This document shows positions 33,814 through 42,071 of a DNA stretch of 64,000 nucleotides, one piece after another (the stretch's first letter is position 1; each line of letters starts with the position of its first letter). The notes under the pieces are model-generated. The model did not search any database. It was not told where the DNA came from and worked only from the letters and a program-made list of their open reading frames with translations. The stretch comes from Planctomycetota bacterium. Lineage in GTDB: Bacteria; Planctomycetota; UBA1135; GCA-002686595. The translations under genes were made by a program, and so were the position numbers. The stretch covers positions 1 through 64,000 of the forward strand of contig JAIOPM010000004.1 of assembly GCA_021413885.1 (NCBI GenBank), read 5' to 3'.

Positions 33814-34263
33814 ATGCCGCCGCTCGTCCGCCGTTATCTCAAGACGTCCTTCTGCTTCCTCGTCTTCGGCTTGTTGACGGGTTTGCACGTTTCTGCCGCC
33901 GAGTACATGGGCTGGGGCGTGCTCCGTCAGGGCTACGTTCCCGCCCACGCGCACCTGATCCTGGTCGGGTTCCTCTTGATGCTGATCCTCGGCGTCGCGC
34001 TGTGGATGTTTCCGAAGCCGGCCGAGGGCGACGTGCGTTGGAAGCCCGGGCGCTTCGAATTCGTGTACTGGATGTTGGTGCTCGGCGTGCTCGGGCGCAC
34101 CACCGGAGAGATCGTGCGCGAGTACTCGACGAACCGCGCGTGGGGCGCGTTGGTGTTCGGCGCGTCGTCGCTCGAGACGCTCGGCGTGATCGTCTTCGTC
34201 GTCAGCCTCTGGCCGCGCATTCGCAGCCCGCGCGAAGACGTGGCGCGCAACGTGTCACGTTGA
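33814..34263 (+). CDS. Short four-span membrane protein resembling part of haem-copper oxidase subunit I
   Basis: A 149-residue integral membrane protein with four predicted spans. The segment A-H-A-H-L-I-L-V-G-F-L-L-M-L-I-L-G-V resembles the histidine-bearing helix of haem-copper oxidase subunit I (cbb3-like) and of NnrS-type proteins. The size is only about a third of a full subunit I. It may thus be a stand-alone haem-binding or NO-related membrane protein. No other oxidase subunit is adjacent. The function is uncertain. Confidence 0.6.
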   Translation: MPPLVRRYLKTSFCFLVFGLLTGLHVSAAEYMGWGVLRQGYVPAHAHLILVGFLLMLILGVALWMFPKPAEGDVRWKPGRFEFVYWMLVLGVLGRTTGEIVREYSTNRAWGALVFGASSLETLGVIVFVVSLWPRIRSPREDVARNVSR

Positions 34264-34269
34264 ATCGGC

Positions 34270-36264
34270 TCAGGCGGTGACGATCAACGGCGCGCCGAGC
34301 GGCGCGGGTTTCGCGCTCGCGAGCGTGCGCGGTCGACGCGGTTCGAGCGCGCGGCACGCGACCCACGCGAGGAAGCCGAAGAGCAACGTCGCCGCGATCC
34401 ACAGCGCGCGCGCGACGCGTTCGCTCGGCGCGTCGCCGAGTCGGCGGCGCACGTCGAACGCGAGGAAGAGCGCGAACGCGAAGTGCACGTACCAGATGGG
34501 CCGCGTTCCGAAGAGCGCGAGTTCCGTGCGCGCGTCGCGCACGACGCCGTCGTCGCTCATCAAGCCCGCGGCGGTCGCGAGCGGCGCGTGCGCGAGGCCG
34601 AGGATGCGCGTGCCGGCGGCGAGCGCGCGCTCGAGCGGCCTGCGCGGCGCGTAGTCGTAGCTGAGGAGCTCGCGACCGCTCGACGGATCGAGTACCGCGA
34701 TCACCGGCGACACGCGATCGCCGTCGACGCGGCGCACGAGGTATTCGGCGCGCTCGGCGAACTTCGAGGGCTCGACGAACCACTGGTCGCTCTTCCACGC
34801 GAGGAATTGTTGGGCGACGTGGATGTAGAGCCCGCGTTCGCCGACGACGGCGAGACGGTCGCTGTAACCGAACGGCTCCCACAGTCCGAAGCGTGCGCGG
34901 AAGTTCCCTTGGAGTTGCTCGACGCCGACGATGCGATCGCCGTCGGGGAGCGAGAGCGGCACGAGCTTCGGCTCGCCTTCCAAGTCGACACGCCACGCCG
35001 TTTGGTCGCCGAGGTCGACCAACGCGCCGGTCGAGCTGTTGTCTCCGCCGCCGTAGACGATCACGGTGCGATCGGAGAAACCGTGGTGGTCCGGCCGCTG
35101 CAGATCGAAGCGTTGCACGGGCGCGTCGTCGCCGCGACGGTAGGCGAGGAGCTCGCGTCGCTTGCTGCCGAACCACACGCCCCACTTCGCGCCGGCGTTC
35201 TCGCCGAGCACGACGTGTTGCCACGAACCCGAGAAGAGGAACGGCGACGTCCACACGCGCAGCTTGGACGGGTCGCCGGACGGCGCGTTCCACTCGAGCG
35301 GCGTCACGGAGTGGGCGTAGAGCGTCCAGTAGCGCGCATCGGCCGCGGTGTCGAAGCGCTTCCAACCTTCGAGCGGAGCGCCGATCGGTTCGCCGCTCTC
35401 GACGTCGACGCGTCGCCAACCGGCGTTCGTCTCGCGCGCGGGGAAGACGTTGCGTTCTTGGTCCGCGAGGATCCACGGACGTTGCGTTTCGAGCGCCGTC
35501 ACCAGTCCGCGTTGGTACGAGAAGAGCAGCGCTTCGCCGATCGGCACGCTGAGGGCGAGCGCGATGAGTACGGTCGCGAAGTGCAGGCTCGGTGCGAACG
35601 GCAAGTCGCCGTCGTCGCCCGCCGCGAACATGCGCCGCGCGAGCGTCAGTCCGACGGCGGTCAGCGCGGCGAGCACCGCGAGATAGAGCGACGTCGAGCT
35701 GCTTCCGGCGCCGAAGAGCGCTTGCGACGCGACGCCCGCGCACGCGATCGTTCCGCCGGTTGCGTACAGCGCGCACGTGATGCGCACGCCGACGTTCGCG
35801 CGCAGTTGCGAGGCGAGCACCGCGAGCGCGTGCGCGGGGACGTAGCCGAGCGAGAGCCAGAACACGTCGATCAACACGTCCCACCGCGCGATCGCCGCGT
35901 TCGGATCGAGCAGCCACGTGCGCGCGACGAACGTCGCGAGCCCGACGGCGAGGAGCACCGGCAACGCGGCCCACGCCGCGAAGCACTTCGCGCGGAACGC
36001 GGCCACGTACCCGCCGCTGCGGTGCACGAGATACGACTCGGTCGCTTGCGCGCGCTCGAGCTGGAACTGGAGGAACCCGATCGCGGCGCCGACGAACGCG
36101 AATGCCGTGAAGATCACGGGCCACGCTTCGACGCCGCCCATCGACGGCTCGCCGAGCGGGATCATCTCGCTCCCGAAGAACGAAACGCCGAGCGCCGATG
36201 CCGCGGCCAACGTCCAGACCGGCGACGCGATCTGGCGCCATTCTTTGCGGAAGAGAGCGTTCAT
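34270..36264 (-). CDS. ABC transporter permease with a large extracytoplasmic insert
   Basis: A 664-residue membrane protein. The first part has about six spans and starts MNALFRKEWRQIASPVWTLA, typical of ABC-2-type permeases. A soluble, beta-rich region of about 300 residues follows (residues roughly 265-570; for example RDNSSTGALVDLG-like segments and AVVGERGLYIHVA). Two more spans lie near the C-terminus (PIWYVHFAFALFLAFDVR; ALWIAATLLFGFLAWVA). It partners the ATPase at 36261, with which it overlaps by four bases. The substrate is unknown. The insert is unusual for a simple ABC-2 permease. Confidence 0.75.
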   Translation of the reverse strand: MNALFRKEWRQIASPVWTLAAASALGVSFFGSEMIPLGEPSMGGVEAWPVIFTAFAFVGAAIGFLQFQLERAQATESYLVHRSGGYVAAFRAKCFAAWAALPVLLAVGLATFVARTWLLDPNAAIARWDVLIDVFWLSLGYVPAHALAVLASQLRANVGVRITCALYATGGTIACAGVASQALFGAGSSSTSLYLAVLAALTAVGLTLARRMFAAGDDGDLPFAPSLHFATVLIALALSVPIGEALLFSYQRGLVTALETQRPWILADQERNVFPARETNAGWRRVDVESGEPIGAPLEGWKRFDTAADARYWTLYAHSVTPLEWNAPSGDPSKLRVWTSPFLFSGSWQHVVLGENAGAKWGVWFGSKRRELLAYRRGDDAPVQRFDLQRPDHHGFSDRTVIVYGGGDNSSTGALVDLGDQTAWRVDLEGEPKLVPLSLPDGDRIVGVEQLQGNFRARFGLWEPFGYSDRLAVVGERGLYIHVAQQFLAWKSDQWFVEPSKFAERAEYLVRRVDGDRVSPVIAVLDPSSGRELLSYDYAPRRPLERALAAGTRILGLAHAPLATAAGLMSDDGVVRDARTELALFGTRPIWYVHFAFALFLAFDVRRRLGDAPSERVARALWIAATLLFGFLAWVACRALEPRRPRTLASAKPAPLGAPLIVTA

Positions 36265-37178
36265 CGAGCTACCTCGTGTTCGTGCGCGATCGTGGGGGCC
36301 GCATCGGCGGTGAGCTCGACGAACAAGTCCTCGAGCGACGGCGCGACGCCGAGCGCATCGCTTCCGCCGGCCGCGGCGAGCGCGCGGCGCGTGTCGTCGG
36401 CGATGTCGAGCAGGAAGAGCTCGTGCCCCGCCGCCGTCTTCCGCGCGCGCAAGCAGCGCGGGATCGTTCGCTCGAGCTCCGCGCGGTCGCCGCCGCGCAC
36501 GAAGCACGTCGTGACCCGGCGTTTGAGGTCCTCGAGCGATGCGTCGACGATCAAGCGTCCGTCGTGCAGGATCCCGACGCGGTCGGCGATGCGCTCGACG
36601 TCGCTCAGGATGTGCGTCGAGAACAGGACGCTCGCGCCGGTGTCCGACAGCAGGTCGATCATCACGCCGAGCAAGTCGCGGCGCACCACGGGGTCGAGGC
36701 CCATCGCGGGATCGTCGAGTACCAAGACGTCGGGACGGCCGCACGTCGCGGCGAGCAACGACAGTTGCGCGCGCTGTCCGCGCGAGAGCTTCGCGACTTT
36801 CGCGCGCGGGTCGAGGCCGAGGCGTTCGCGCAGCGTGCGCGCGTGGGCGAGGTCGAACCGCTCGCGCGTGCCGGCCTCGAATTCGAGGACGTCGGCGACG
36901 GTCATCCAACCGTAGAGCGCGTGTCCCTCCGACACGAGTCCGACGCGTTCGCGCACTTGCGCGCTCAACACGCGGCTGTCGACGCCGAGCAACGCGCTCG
37001 AACCCTGCATCGGCGCGAGGAAGCCGAGCAAGATGCGCATCGCCGTCGTCTTGCCCGCTCCGTTGCGGCCGAGCAGCGCGTAGACCTCGCCGGGACGCAC
37101 CTCGAGCGAAAGACCGCAAAGGACCGCGCGCGAACCGAACCGGCGATGCACGTCGTCGAAGCGAATGGGGGCGTTCAT
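36261..37178 (-). CDS. ABC transporter ATP-binding protein
   Basis: A 305-residue ATPase with Walker A (LLGRNGAGKTTAM), an LSRGQ-type signature (KLSRGQRAQLSLL), Walker B (VLVLDDPAMGLDP) and the H-loop (FSTHILSDVERIADR), in the usual order. The C-terminal 70 residues are the accessory domain typical of drug- or natural-product-exporter ATPases. It drives the permease at 34270. It is the second gene of a three-gene operon headed by a YtrA-type GntR regulator, and both junctions are four-base overlaps, which implies translational coupling. Confidence 0.9.
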   Translation of the reverse strand: MNAPIRFDDVHRRFGSRAVLCGLSLEVRPGEVYALLGRNGAGKTTAMRILLGFLAPMQGSSALLGVDSRVLSAQVRERVGLVSEGHALYGWMTVADVLEFEAGTRERFDLAHARTLRERLGLDPRAKVAKLSRGQRAQLSLLAATCGRPDVLVLDDPAMGLDPVVRRDLLGVMIDLLSDTGASVLFSTHILSDVERIADRVGILHDGRLIVDASLEDLKRRVTTCFVRGGDRAELERTIPRCLRARKTAAGHELFLLDIADDTRRALAAAGGSDALGVAPSLEDLFVELTADAAPTIAHEHEVAR

Positions 37179-37573
37179 GGTTCTCTCTTGGTCGGCAAGG
37201 GCGCCGAGGACAGTCGTTCGGACAACGCGTCGCGCAGCTCGCGCGCGCCGAAGCCGAGGTGGAAGCCTTCGGTGACGAGCCGTTGGACGAGGTCGTCGAG
37301 TCGACGCTTGCGCTCGCTGTTCGAGAGCGCGTTGCCGCGTTCGCTGACGAAGCAACCGGAGCCGTGGCGCCGCACGATCACGCCGTCGGACTCGAGCGAC
37401 TCGTAGGCGCGCGCGACGGTGTTCGGGTTGATCGCGAGGTCCTTCGCGAGCTCGCGCACCGAAGGCAGGCGATCGCCGCTCTTCAACGAGCCGCCTGCGA
37501 CCGCGTGCTTCACGCGGAAGACGATCTGTTCGAAAATCGGCTCGGAGCTGGAGGGGTCGACGCGGAAGAGCAT
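37175..37573 (-). CDS. GntR-family transcriptional regulator, YtrA subfamily
   Basis: A 132-residue protein. The N-terminal winged helix carries the GntR signature (LKSGDRLPSVRELAKDLAIN, then PNTVARAYESLESDGVI), followed by only a short C-terminal dimerisation tail, as in the YtrA subfamily. Such regulators usually repress an adjacent ABC transporter operon that responds to antibiotics or envelope stress. The gene overlaps the ATPase gene by four bases, and a 25-bp operator-like inverted repeat lies 14 bases upstream of its start. Self-regulation of the operon is therefore very likely. Confidence 0.85.
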   Translation of the reverse strand: MLFRVDPSSSEPIFEQIVFRVKHAVAGGSLKSGDRLPSVRELAKDLAINPNTVARAYESLESDGVIVRRHGSGCFVSERGNALSNSERKRRLDDLVQRLVTEGFHLGFGARELRDALSERLSSAPLPTKREP

Positions 37574-37586
37574 CTCGATTGACTCA

Positions 37587-37611
37587 ACTGTACTAGGACA
37601 GATAGTACAGT
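37587..37611. promoter_or_regulatory. Operator of the YtrA-type GntR/ABC operon
   Basis: A 25-base inverted repeat with perfect 9-bp arms (actgtacta and its complement tagtacagt) and a 7-base spacer. It ends 14 bases upstream of the regulator's start codon. Position and symmetry match operators for dimeric GntR/YtrA repressors; no competing gene is next to it on the other side for 346 bases. Confidence 0.65.
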
Positions 37612-37957
37612 GTTGCGCGGCCCCGTCAATCCTCGGCTCGAGGTTTTCGAGCAGCGCGACTCGTAGGCGCTATGACCTGATCGCCGCTGGACACCGCGGT
37701 GCCGGACATCCGCCCGTGCGGCATCCGCTCCGCAGCTCATAAGCGACTACTAGAGCACGAGTTAGAACGGCACAGCGCCGCCGGCCTCCGCGCCCGGGAC
37801 GGACCGCTGCCGCGACGGTCCGTTCGGGCTGGCCGCGAGTCTCGAACGTCCTACAGCGACAGCGGCCGAAGACTCCGCATAACCTGGTTCGCGGTCCTTG
37901 GCGCGCGCCGCCGCAGGCCGCGCACCCATCCCGTCTCCTCTCGACCCAGGCGAGTCC
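37612..37957. other. Intergenic region between divergent operons
   Basis: 346 bases lie between the GntR operator and the ABC substrate-binding gene. It contains a 7-bp hairpin (acggacc at 37799-37805, complement at 37817-37823). It should hold the promoters of both operons. I found no frame with protein-like sequence and no convincing -35/-10 pair. Confidence 0.4.
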
Positions 37958-39079
37958 ATGAAGCTGAAGGCACTGATCTTCTTTGTCCTGTTGATCGCGG
38001 GGTTGTGGGCCGCCAACCACTTCCTCAACGGACCGCGAAGTTCGGTCATCGACTCGGTGCCCAACACCGTGCCCAGCGACGAGGCCGGCAAGCCGACCGC
38101 CGTGCGCGAGCAGTTCACCGTCGGCTTCCTGCCGGTGACGTGTCACCTCACGTGTCCCGTGACTAGCTGGGTGACGCAACATTCCGGCGCGGGCACCGTG
38201 TTCGCGCCCCAGCGCTTCGGCGACTTCGCGTCGATGAAGGAGGCGCTGATCGCGCGCAAGATCGATGCGACCTTCATGATCGCGCCGCTCGCGATGAAGC
38301 TCGCAGCCGACGGCGTGCCGGTGAAGATCGTCTACCTAGGACATCGCGACGGCAGTGCGCTCGTCGTCGCGACCGACAGCGAGATCAAGACGTTCACCGA
38401 CTTGAAGGGCAAGAAGGTCGCGATCCCCAGTCGGTTCTCGAACCAGAACCTGTTGATGCGGCGCATGATGAAGCAGAACGGGATGGCCCCCGACGACATC
38501 CAGTTGATCGAGACGCCGCCTCCGGATCATCCGGGTGCGTTGGCCGCCAAGGCGGTCGATGCGTACATCGTCGGCGAGCCTCACTGTGCGAAGGCGGAGA
38601 TCGCGGGCTACGGTCGCGTGCTCTACTTCATGAAGGACCTGTGGCCCAATTTCATCTCGTGCGTGCTGGTCGTGCGCCAGGAGGTGATCAACGATCGGCC
38701 GCAGCTGGTTCAGGAGCTCGTCAACGGAATCGCTGCGTCGGGTAAGTGGCTGGACGAGGACAAGAACGACGGCGCCGCGCACCGCAAGCAAGCGGCGGTC
38801 GTCGTCGGCAAGATGTTCTACAACCAGGATCCGGCGCTGCTCGAATTCGTGCTGACCAAGCCGTTGGACCGTGTCTCGTACACCGCCTTGAAGCCGCCGA
38901 AGGACACGTTCGAGGAGATCATGAACCTCGCGGTCGAGACCGGGGTCATTCCGAAGCACATGGAGTTCGAGGAGTACTGCGACGTCAGCTTCGCACCGGA
39001 TCTCGTGACGGTGAAGATGCCGTTCCAAGACCTGCCGATGCCGACCGAGGCGGAACTCGCTAGTCTCGGCAAGAAGTGA
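37958..39079 (+). CDS. ABC transporter substrate-binding protein, NrtA/SsuA/TauA-like
   Basis: A 373-residue extracytoplasmic binding protein of the NMT1/SsuA/NrtA superfamily. It has an N-terminal hydrophobic anchor (about residues 4-20, KALIFFVLLIAGLWAA) without a lipobox cysteine, and a two-lobed domain (FTVGFLPVTCHLTCPVTSWV; ATFMIAPLAMKLAADGVPVK; FTDLKGKKVAIPSR; VDAYIVGEPHCAKAEIAGYG). The ligand could be nitrate, an alkylsulphonate, taurine or another small anion. Two cysteines sit where related proteins contact ligand (C-H-L-T-C). It is the first gene of a three-gene operon; the next start codon overlaps its stop. Confidence 0.8.
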   Translation: MKLKALIFFVLLIAGLWAANHFLNGPRSSVIDSVPNTVPSDEAGKPTAVREQFTVGFLPVTCHLTCPVTSWVTQHSGAGTVFAPQRFGDFASMKEALIARKIDATFMIAPLAMKLAADGVPVKIVYLGHRDGSALVVATDSEIKTFTDLKGKKVAIPSRFSNQNLLMRRMMKQNGMAPDDIQLIETPPPDHPGALAAKAVDAYIVGEPHCAKAEIAGYGRVLYFMKDLWPNFISCVLVVRQEVINDRPQLVQELVNGIAASGKWLDEDKNDGAAHRKQAAVVVGKMFYNQDPALLEFVLTKPLDRVSYTALKPPKDTFEEIMNLAVETGVIPKHMEFEEYCDVSFAPDLVTVKMPFQDLPMPTEAELASLGKK

Positions 39080-39942
39080 AATACAGCCTTTGGCCGTTCA
39101 TCACCGTCGCGGTCGCGACCGTGATCATCTATGGCTCCCGTCGATTCCGTGAGGTCGCGCAGCGCCTGATCCTTCCGCTCGCAGCCCTGGCGATCTTCGT
39201 CTCTGCGTGGCAGTTCGGATGCGATCTCAAGAAGTACGAGCTGCGCTCCCCGGACGGCACGATACGACTGCTCGAGGTGTTCCCGACGCCGTGGCAGACC
39301 GTGGTCGAACTCGGACGCATGGTCACGGACGGCACGTTGCTGCGCTACACCGTCGCGAGCATGTACCGCGTCGCCATCGGGTTCGGACTCGCAGTGCTGA
39401 TCGGGATCCCGGTCGGTCTCACGATGGGCTGGGGCGCCCGGACCTTCCGAGCACTCAATCCCCTGGTCCAGGGTCTACGTCCGATCTCGCCGATCGCGTG
39501 GATCCCGATCGCGATCCTCTGGTTCGGCGTCGAGGACGCGTCGGCGATCTTCCTGATCTTCCTCGCTTCGTTGTTCCCGATCGTGACGGGCTCGTTCACC
39601 GCCGTTCACACGATCCCGTCCGTCTACGTGCGCTCCGCGCGCAACTTCGGACTCCGGCGGTTCGAGCTCCTTCGCTACGTCATCTTCCCGGCCTCGCTCC
39701 CGCAGATCATCACCGCGCTCCGCCTCGCACTCGGCATCGCGTGGATGGTCATCGTCGCGGCCGAGATGATCGCGGTGCAGTCCGGCCTCGGCTACGTGAT
39801 CACCGACGCGCGCAACGGCAACAACTACGCGCGAGTTTGCGGCGCGATGGTGTGCCTCGGCGCGCTCGGTGTCTTCTTGGACTACGCCATTCGCCAGTTG
39901 CAGCGTCTCGACGAGGTGCGTTGGGGCTTCTCCAAAGTCTGA
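39076..39942 (+). CDS. ABC transporter permease, NrtB/SsuC/TauC-like
   Basis: A 288-residue inner-membrane protein with about six spans. The ATPase-coupling loop reads SARNFGLRRFELLRYVIFPA followed by S-L-P-Q-I, the E-A-A-like motif of binding-protein-dependent permeases. The translation start is a GTG that overlaps the stop of the binding-protein gene by four bases. It forms the channel of the uptake system with the ATPase encoded directly downstream, three bases after its stop. Confidence 0.85.
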   Translation: MKYSLWPFITVAVATVIIYGSRRFREVAQRLILPLAALAIFVSAWQFGCDLKKYELRSPDGTIRLLEVFPTPWQTVVELGRMVTDGTLLRYTVASMYRVAIGFGLAVLIGIPVGLTMGWGARTFRALNPLVQGLRPISPIAWIPIAILWFGVEDASAIFLIFLASLFPIVTGSFTAVHTIPSVYVRSARNFGLRRFELLRYVIFPASLPQIITALRLALGIAWMVIVAAEMIAVQSGLGYVITDARNGNNYARVCGAMVCLGALGVFLDYAIRQLQRLDEVRWGFSKV

Positions 39943-39944
39943 AC

Positions 39945-40715
39945 ATGGGCGACGCAACGCAGAACGACTCCAAGGTAGTGGTTCGTGGACTCGGCAAGGT
40001 CTTCGAGCGCAAGGGCGACGGTCTCGTGGTCCTCGACCAAGTGGACCTGACGATCGCCGCGGGCGAATTCGTCTGCTTGCTCGGTCCGTCCGGTTGCGGC
40101 AAGTCGACGTTGCTCAACATCATCGGTGGGTTCGAGAAGCCGACCGTCGGGAGCGTCACGATCGATGGTGCGCCGGTCGTCGGTCCGGATCCGCGACGGG
40201 TCTTCGTCTTCCAGGAGTACGGAGTGTTTCCGTGGGCGTCGGTTTGGGACAACATCGCCATCGGACTCCGCCATCTTCCTCGCGCGGAGCGAGACGCTCG
40301 GATCCACCGCTACGTGGAACTGATCGGGCTCGAGGGGTTCGAAAAGACCTACTCGAGCGAGCTCTCGGGCGGCATGCGCCAGCGTGTCGCGGTCGCGCGC
40401 GCTCTCGCAGTATCGCCGGATGTCATCTTGATGGACGAGCCCCTGGGCGCTCTCGATTCGCTGACGCGCTTCCAGATGCGCACCGAGATCCTGCGCTTGT
40501 GGCAGAAGGAGCGGATGACGATCCTCTTCGTCACGCACGACGTCGATGAGTCGGTTCAGCTCGCTGATCGCGTGGTCGTGATGAGCCCGCGTCCCGGTCG
40601 GATCGCAGCGGTGGTGCCGATCGACATGCCGCACCCGCGGGAACTCGGCAGCCCCGCCTACGCCGCGCTCAAGACGAAGCTGTACGAACTCCTGAGCGTC
40701 ACTCACGCAGTCTGA
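39945..40715 (+). CDS. ABC transporter ATP-binding protein, NrtD/SsuB/TauB-like
   Basis: A 256-residue ATPase with Walker A (LLGPSGCGKSTLL), Q-loop (FVFQEYGVFPW), signature (ELSGGMRQRVAVARAL), Walker B (VILMDEPLGALD) and H-loop (FVTHDVDESVQLADR). The sequence around VFQEYGVFPWASVWDNIAIG is typical of the nitrate/sulphonate/taurine group. It energises the permease at 39076. It is the last gene of the operon; mutM follows 22 bases later and may be read through. Confidence 0.9.
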   Translation: MGDATQNDSKVVVRGLGKVFERKGDGLVVLDQVDLTIAAGEFVCLLGPSGCGKSTLLNIIGGFEKPTVGSVTIDGAPVVGPDPRRVFVFQEYGVFPWASVWDNIAIGLRHLPRAERDARIHRYVELIGLEGFEKTYSSELSGGMRQRVAVARALAVSPDVILMDEPLGALDSLTRFQMRTEILRLWQKERMTILFVTHDVDESVQLADRVVVMSPRPGRIAAVVPIDMPHPRELGSPAYAALKTKLYELLSVTHAV

Positions 40716-40737
40716 CGGCGGACCGCGAGTCGTCCAC

Positions 40738-41601
40738 GTGCCCGAACTCCCCGAGGTCGAGACCGTCGCGCGGTTGTTGCGGCCGAAGCTCGTCGGTCGC
40801 GCCTTTCGCGGAGGCGAGGTGCGATGGGCGCGGACCGTCGAGTCCGGCGAGCCCGAGGCTTTTCTCGCCGGCCTCCGCGGAGCGCGTTGCGTGCGCGTGT
40901 GGAGGCGCGCGAAGTTCGTCGTCGTCGATCTCGAGCGGCGCGGTCGGCCGGCGGGGCACCTCGTCTGCCATCTGCGGATGACCGGACGCCTACACGTCGA
41001 GAAGCCGAGCTTCGACGCCGGGCCTCACCTGCGCGTGCGGATCGCGCTCGACGACGGGCGTGAGCTCTTCTTCATCGACGTGCGCAAGTTCGGGCGCATG
41101 TGGTTCGTGCGCGAGCTCGATGCGCTCTTCGCGGAACTCGGGCCCGAGCCGCTCGACGATGCCTTCGACGTCGACAGCTTCCACACGGCGTTGCGCGCGC
41201 GCAGTCGCTTGCTCAAGCCGTTGTTGCTCGACCAGAGCTTCGTCGCCGGCCTCGGCAACATCTACGTCGACGAGTCGCTCTTCCGCGCGAGGCTGCATCC
41301 GCTCGCGAACGCGGCGCGCCTCGATCGCGCCGCCGCCGAGCGTCTGCACTCGGCGATCCTCTCCGCGGCGATCGCGCGCGAAGGTTCGAGCTTCGACACC
41401 TTCTACCGCACGCCCGAAGGCAAGCCCGGCGGCTTCCAGGACGAATTCCAGGTCTACGATCGCGCCGGATTGCCGTGCACGAACTGCGGCGCGCCGATCG
41501 TGCGGACCGTCGTCGGCCAACGCGGCACGCACTACTGCCGCGCGTGCCAGCCGCGTTCGCTCAAGCGAGCCGCGCGCGCCAGAGCTTCTCGATCGAAGTG
41601 A
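40738..41601 (+). CDS. mutM: Formamidopyrimidine-DNA glycosylase
   Basis: A 287-residue base-excision repair enzyme that removes 8-oxoguanine and other oxidised purines and nicks the abasic site. The start GTG gives M-P-E-L-P-E-V-E-T, whose proline and glutamate (after Met removal) are the catalytic residues. A lysine in R-R-A-K-F-V-V matches Lys57 of the E. coli enzyme. The H2TH region includes DQSFVAGLGNIYVDE. The zinc finger is C-T-N-C...C-R-A-C, with the DNA-binding arginine in GQRGTHY. The last 12 or so residues, rich in arginine, extend past the zinc finger and overlap the convergent gene by 41 bases. Confidence 0.95.
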   Translation: MPELPEVETVARLLRPKLVGRAFRGGEVRWARTVESGEPEAFLAGLRGARCVRVWRRAKFVVVDLERRGRPAGHLVCHLRMTGRLHVEKPSFDAGPHLRVRIALDDGRELFFIDVRKFGRMWFVRELDALFAELGPEPLDDAFDVDSFHTALRARSRLLKPLLLDQSFVAGLGNIYVDESLFRARLHPLANAARLDRAAAERLHSAILSAAIAREGSSFDTFYRTPEGKPGGFQDEFQVYDRAGLPCTNCGAPIVRTVVGQRGTHYCRACQPRSLKRAARARASRSK

Positions 41602-42034
41602 TCTCGGGCCATTGTTGGGCCGCGAGCGCGAGGTACGTGGTGACGTCGTCCTTCACGTACTTTTCGTCGAGCTCCTTCACCGCCGCCGCGACCTTCTCGT
41701 CGTCGGGCAGGTTGTCGTGCGCGTCGTCGATCATGCCGTTCTCGTGCGCGACGCCGGTCGCGTCGAGGAAGGCGATCACGAGCTCGCGGTGATCCTTGAT
41801 CAGGTACGTGCCGAGGAATTCGTAGGCGAGCTCGGCGTTCTTCTGCGCGAGCAACAACGCCTTCGCCTTCCGCGCGCGTTGCGCCATCGGCACCTTGCGG
41901 ATCGCTTGCGGCCGGAACTTCAGCAGCTTCGCGACTTCGCCGTCCAACGGGCCGAAGCCCTCTTGGGCGAGCGCCTCGTACATCATCAGGAAACGTTCGT
42001 CGCTCAGGACGCGGATCTGCTCGAGGGTTTGCAT
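41561..42034 (-). CDS. Hypothetical protein
   Basis: A 157-residue soluble, helical protein I do not recognise. It begins with a helix (MQTLEQIRVLSDERFLMMYE) and has a central segment K-F-R-P-Q-A-I-R-K-V-P-M-A-Q-R-A-R-K-A-K that could bind nucleic acid or a polyanion, but this is a guess. Its 3' end overlaps the end of mutM by 41 bases in the opposite direction. It has no signal peptide or cysteine. Confidence 0.55.
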   Translation of the reverse strand: MQTLEQIRVLSDERFLMMYEALAQEGFGPLDGEVAKLLKFRPQAIRKVPMAQRARKAKALLLAQKNAELAYEFLGTYLIKDHRELVIAFLDATGVAHENGMIDDAHDNLPDDEKVAAAVKELDEKYVKDDVTTYLALAAQQWPEITSIEKLWRARLA

Positions 42035-42071
42035 GGCGGTTGGAGCGGGAGTGTAGCGACGGCCCGCGGAT

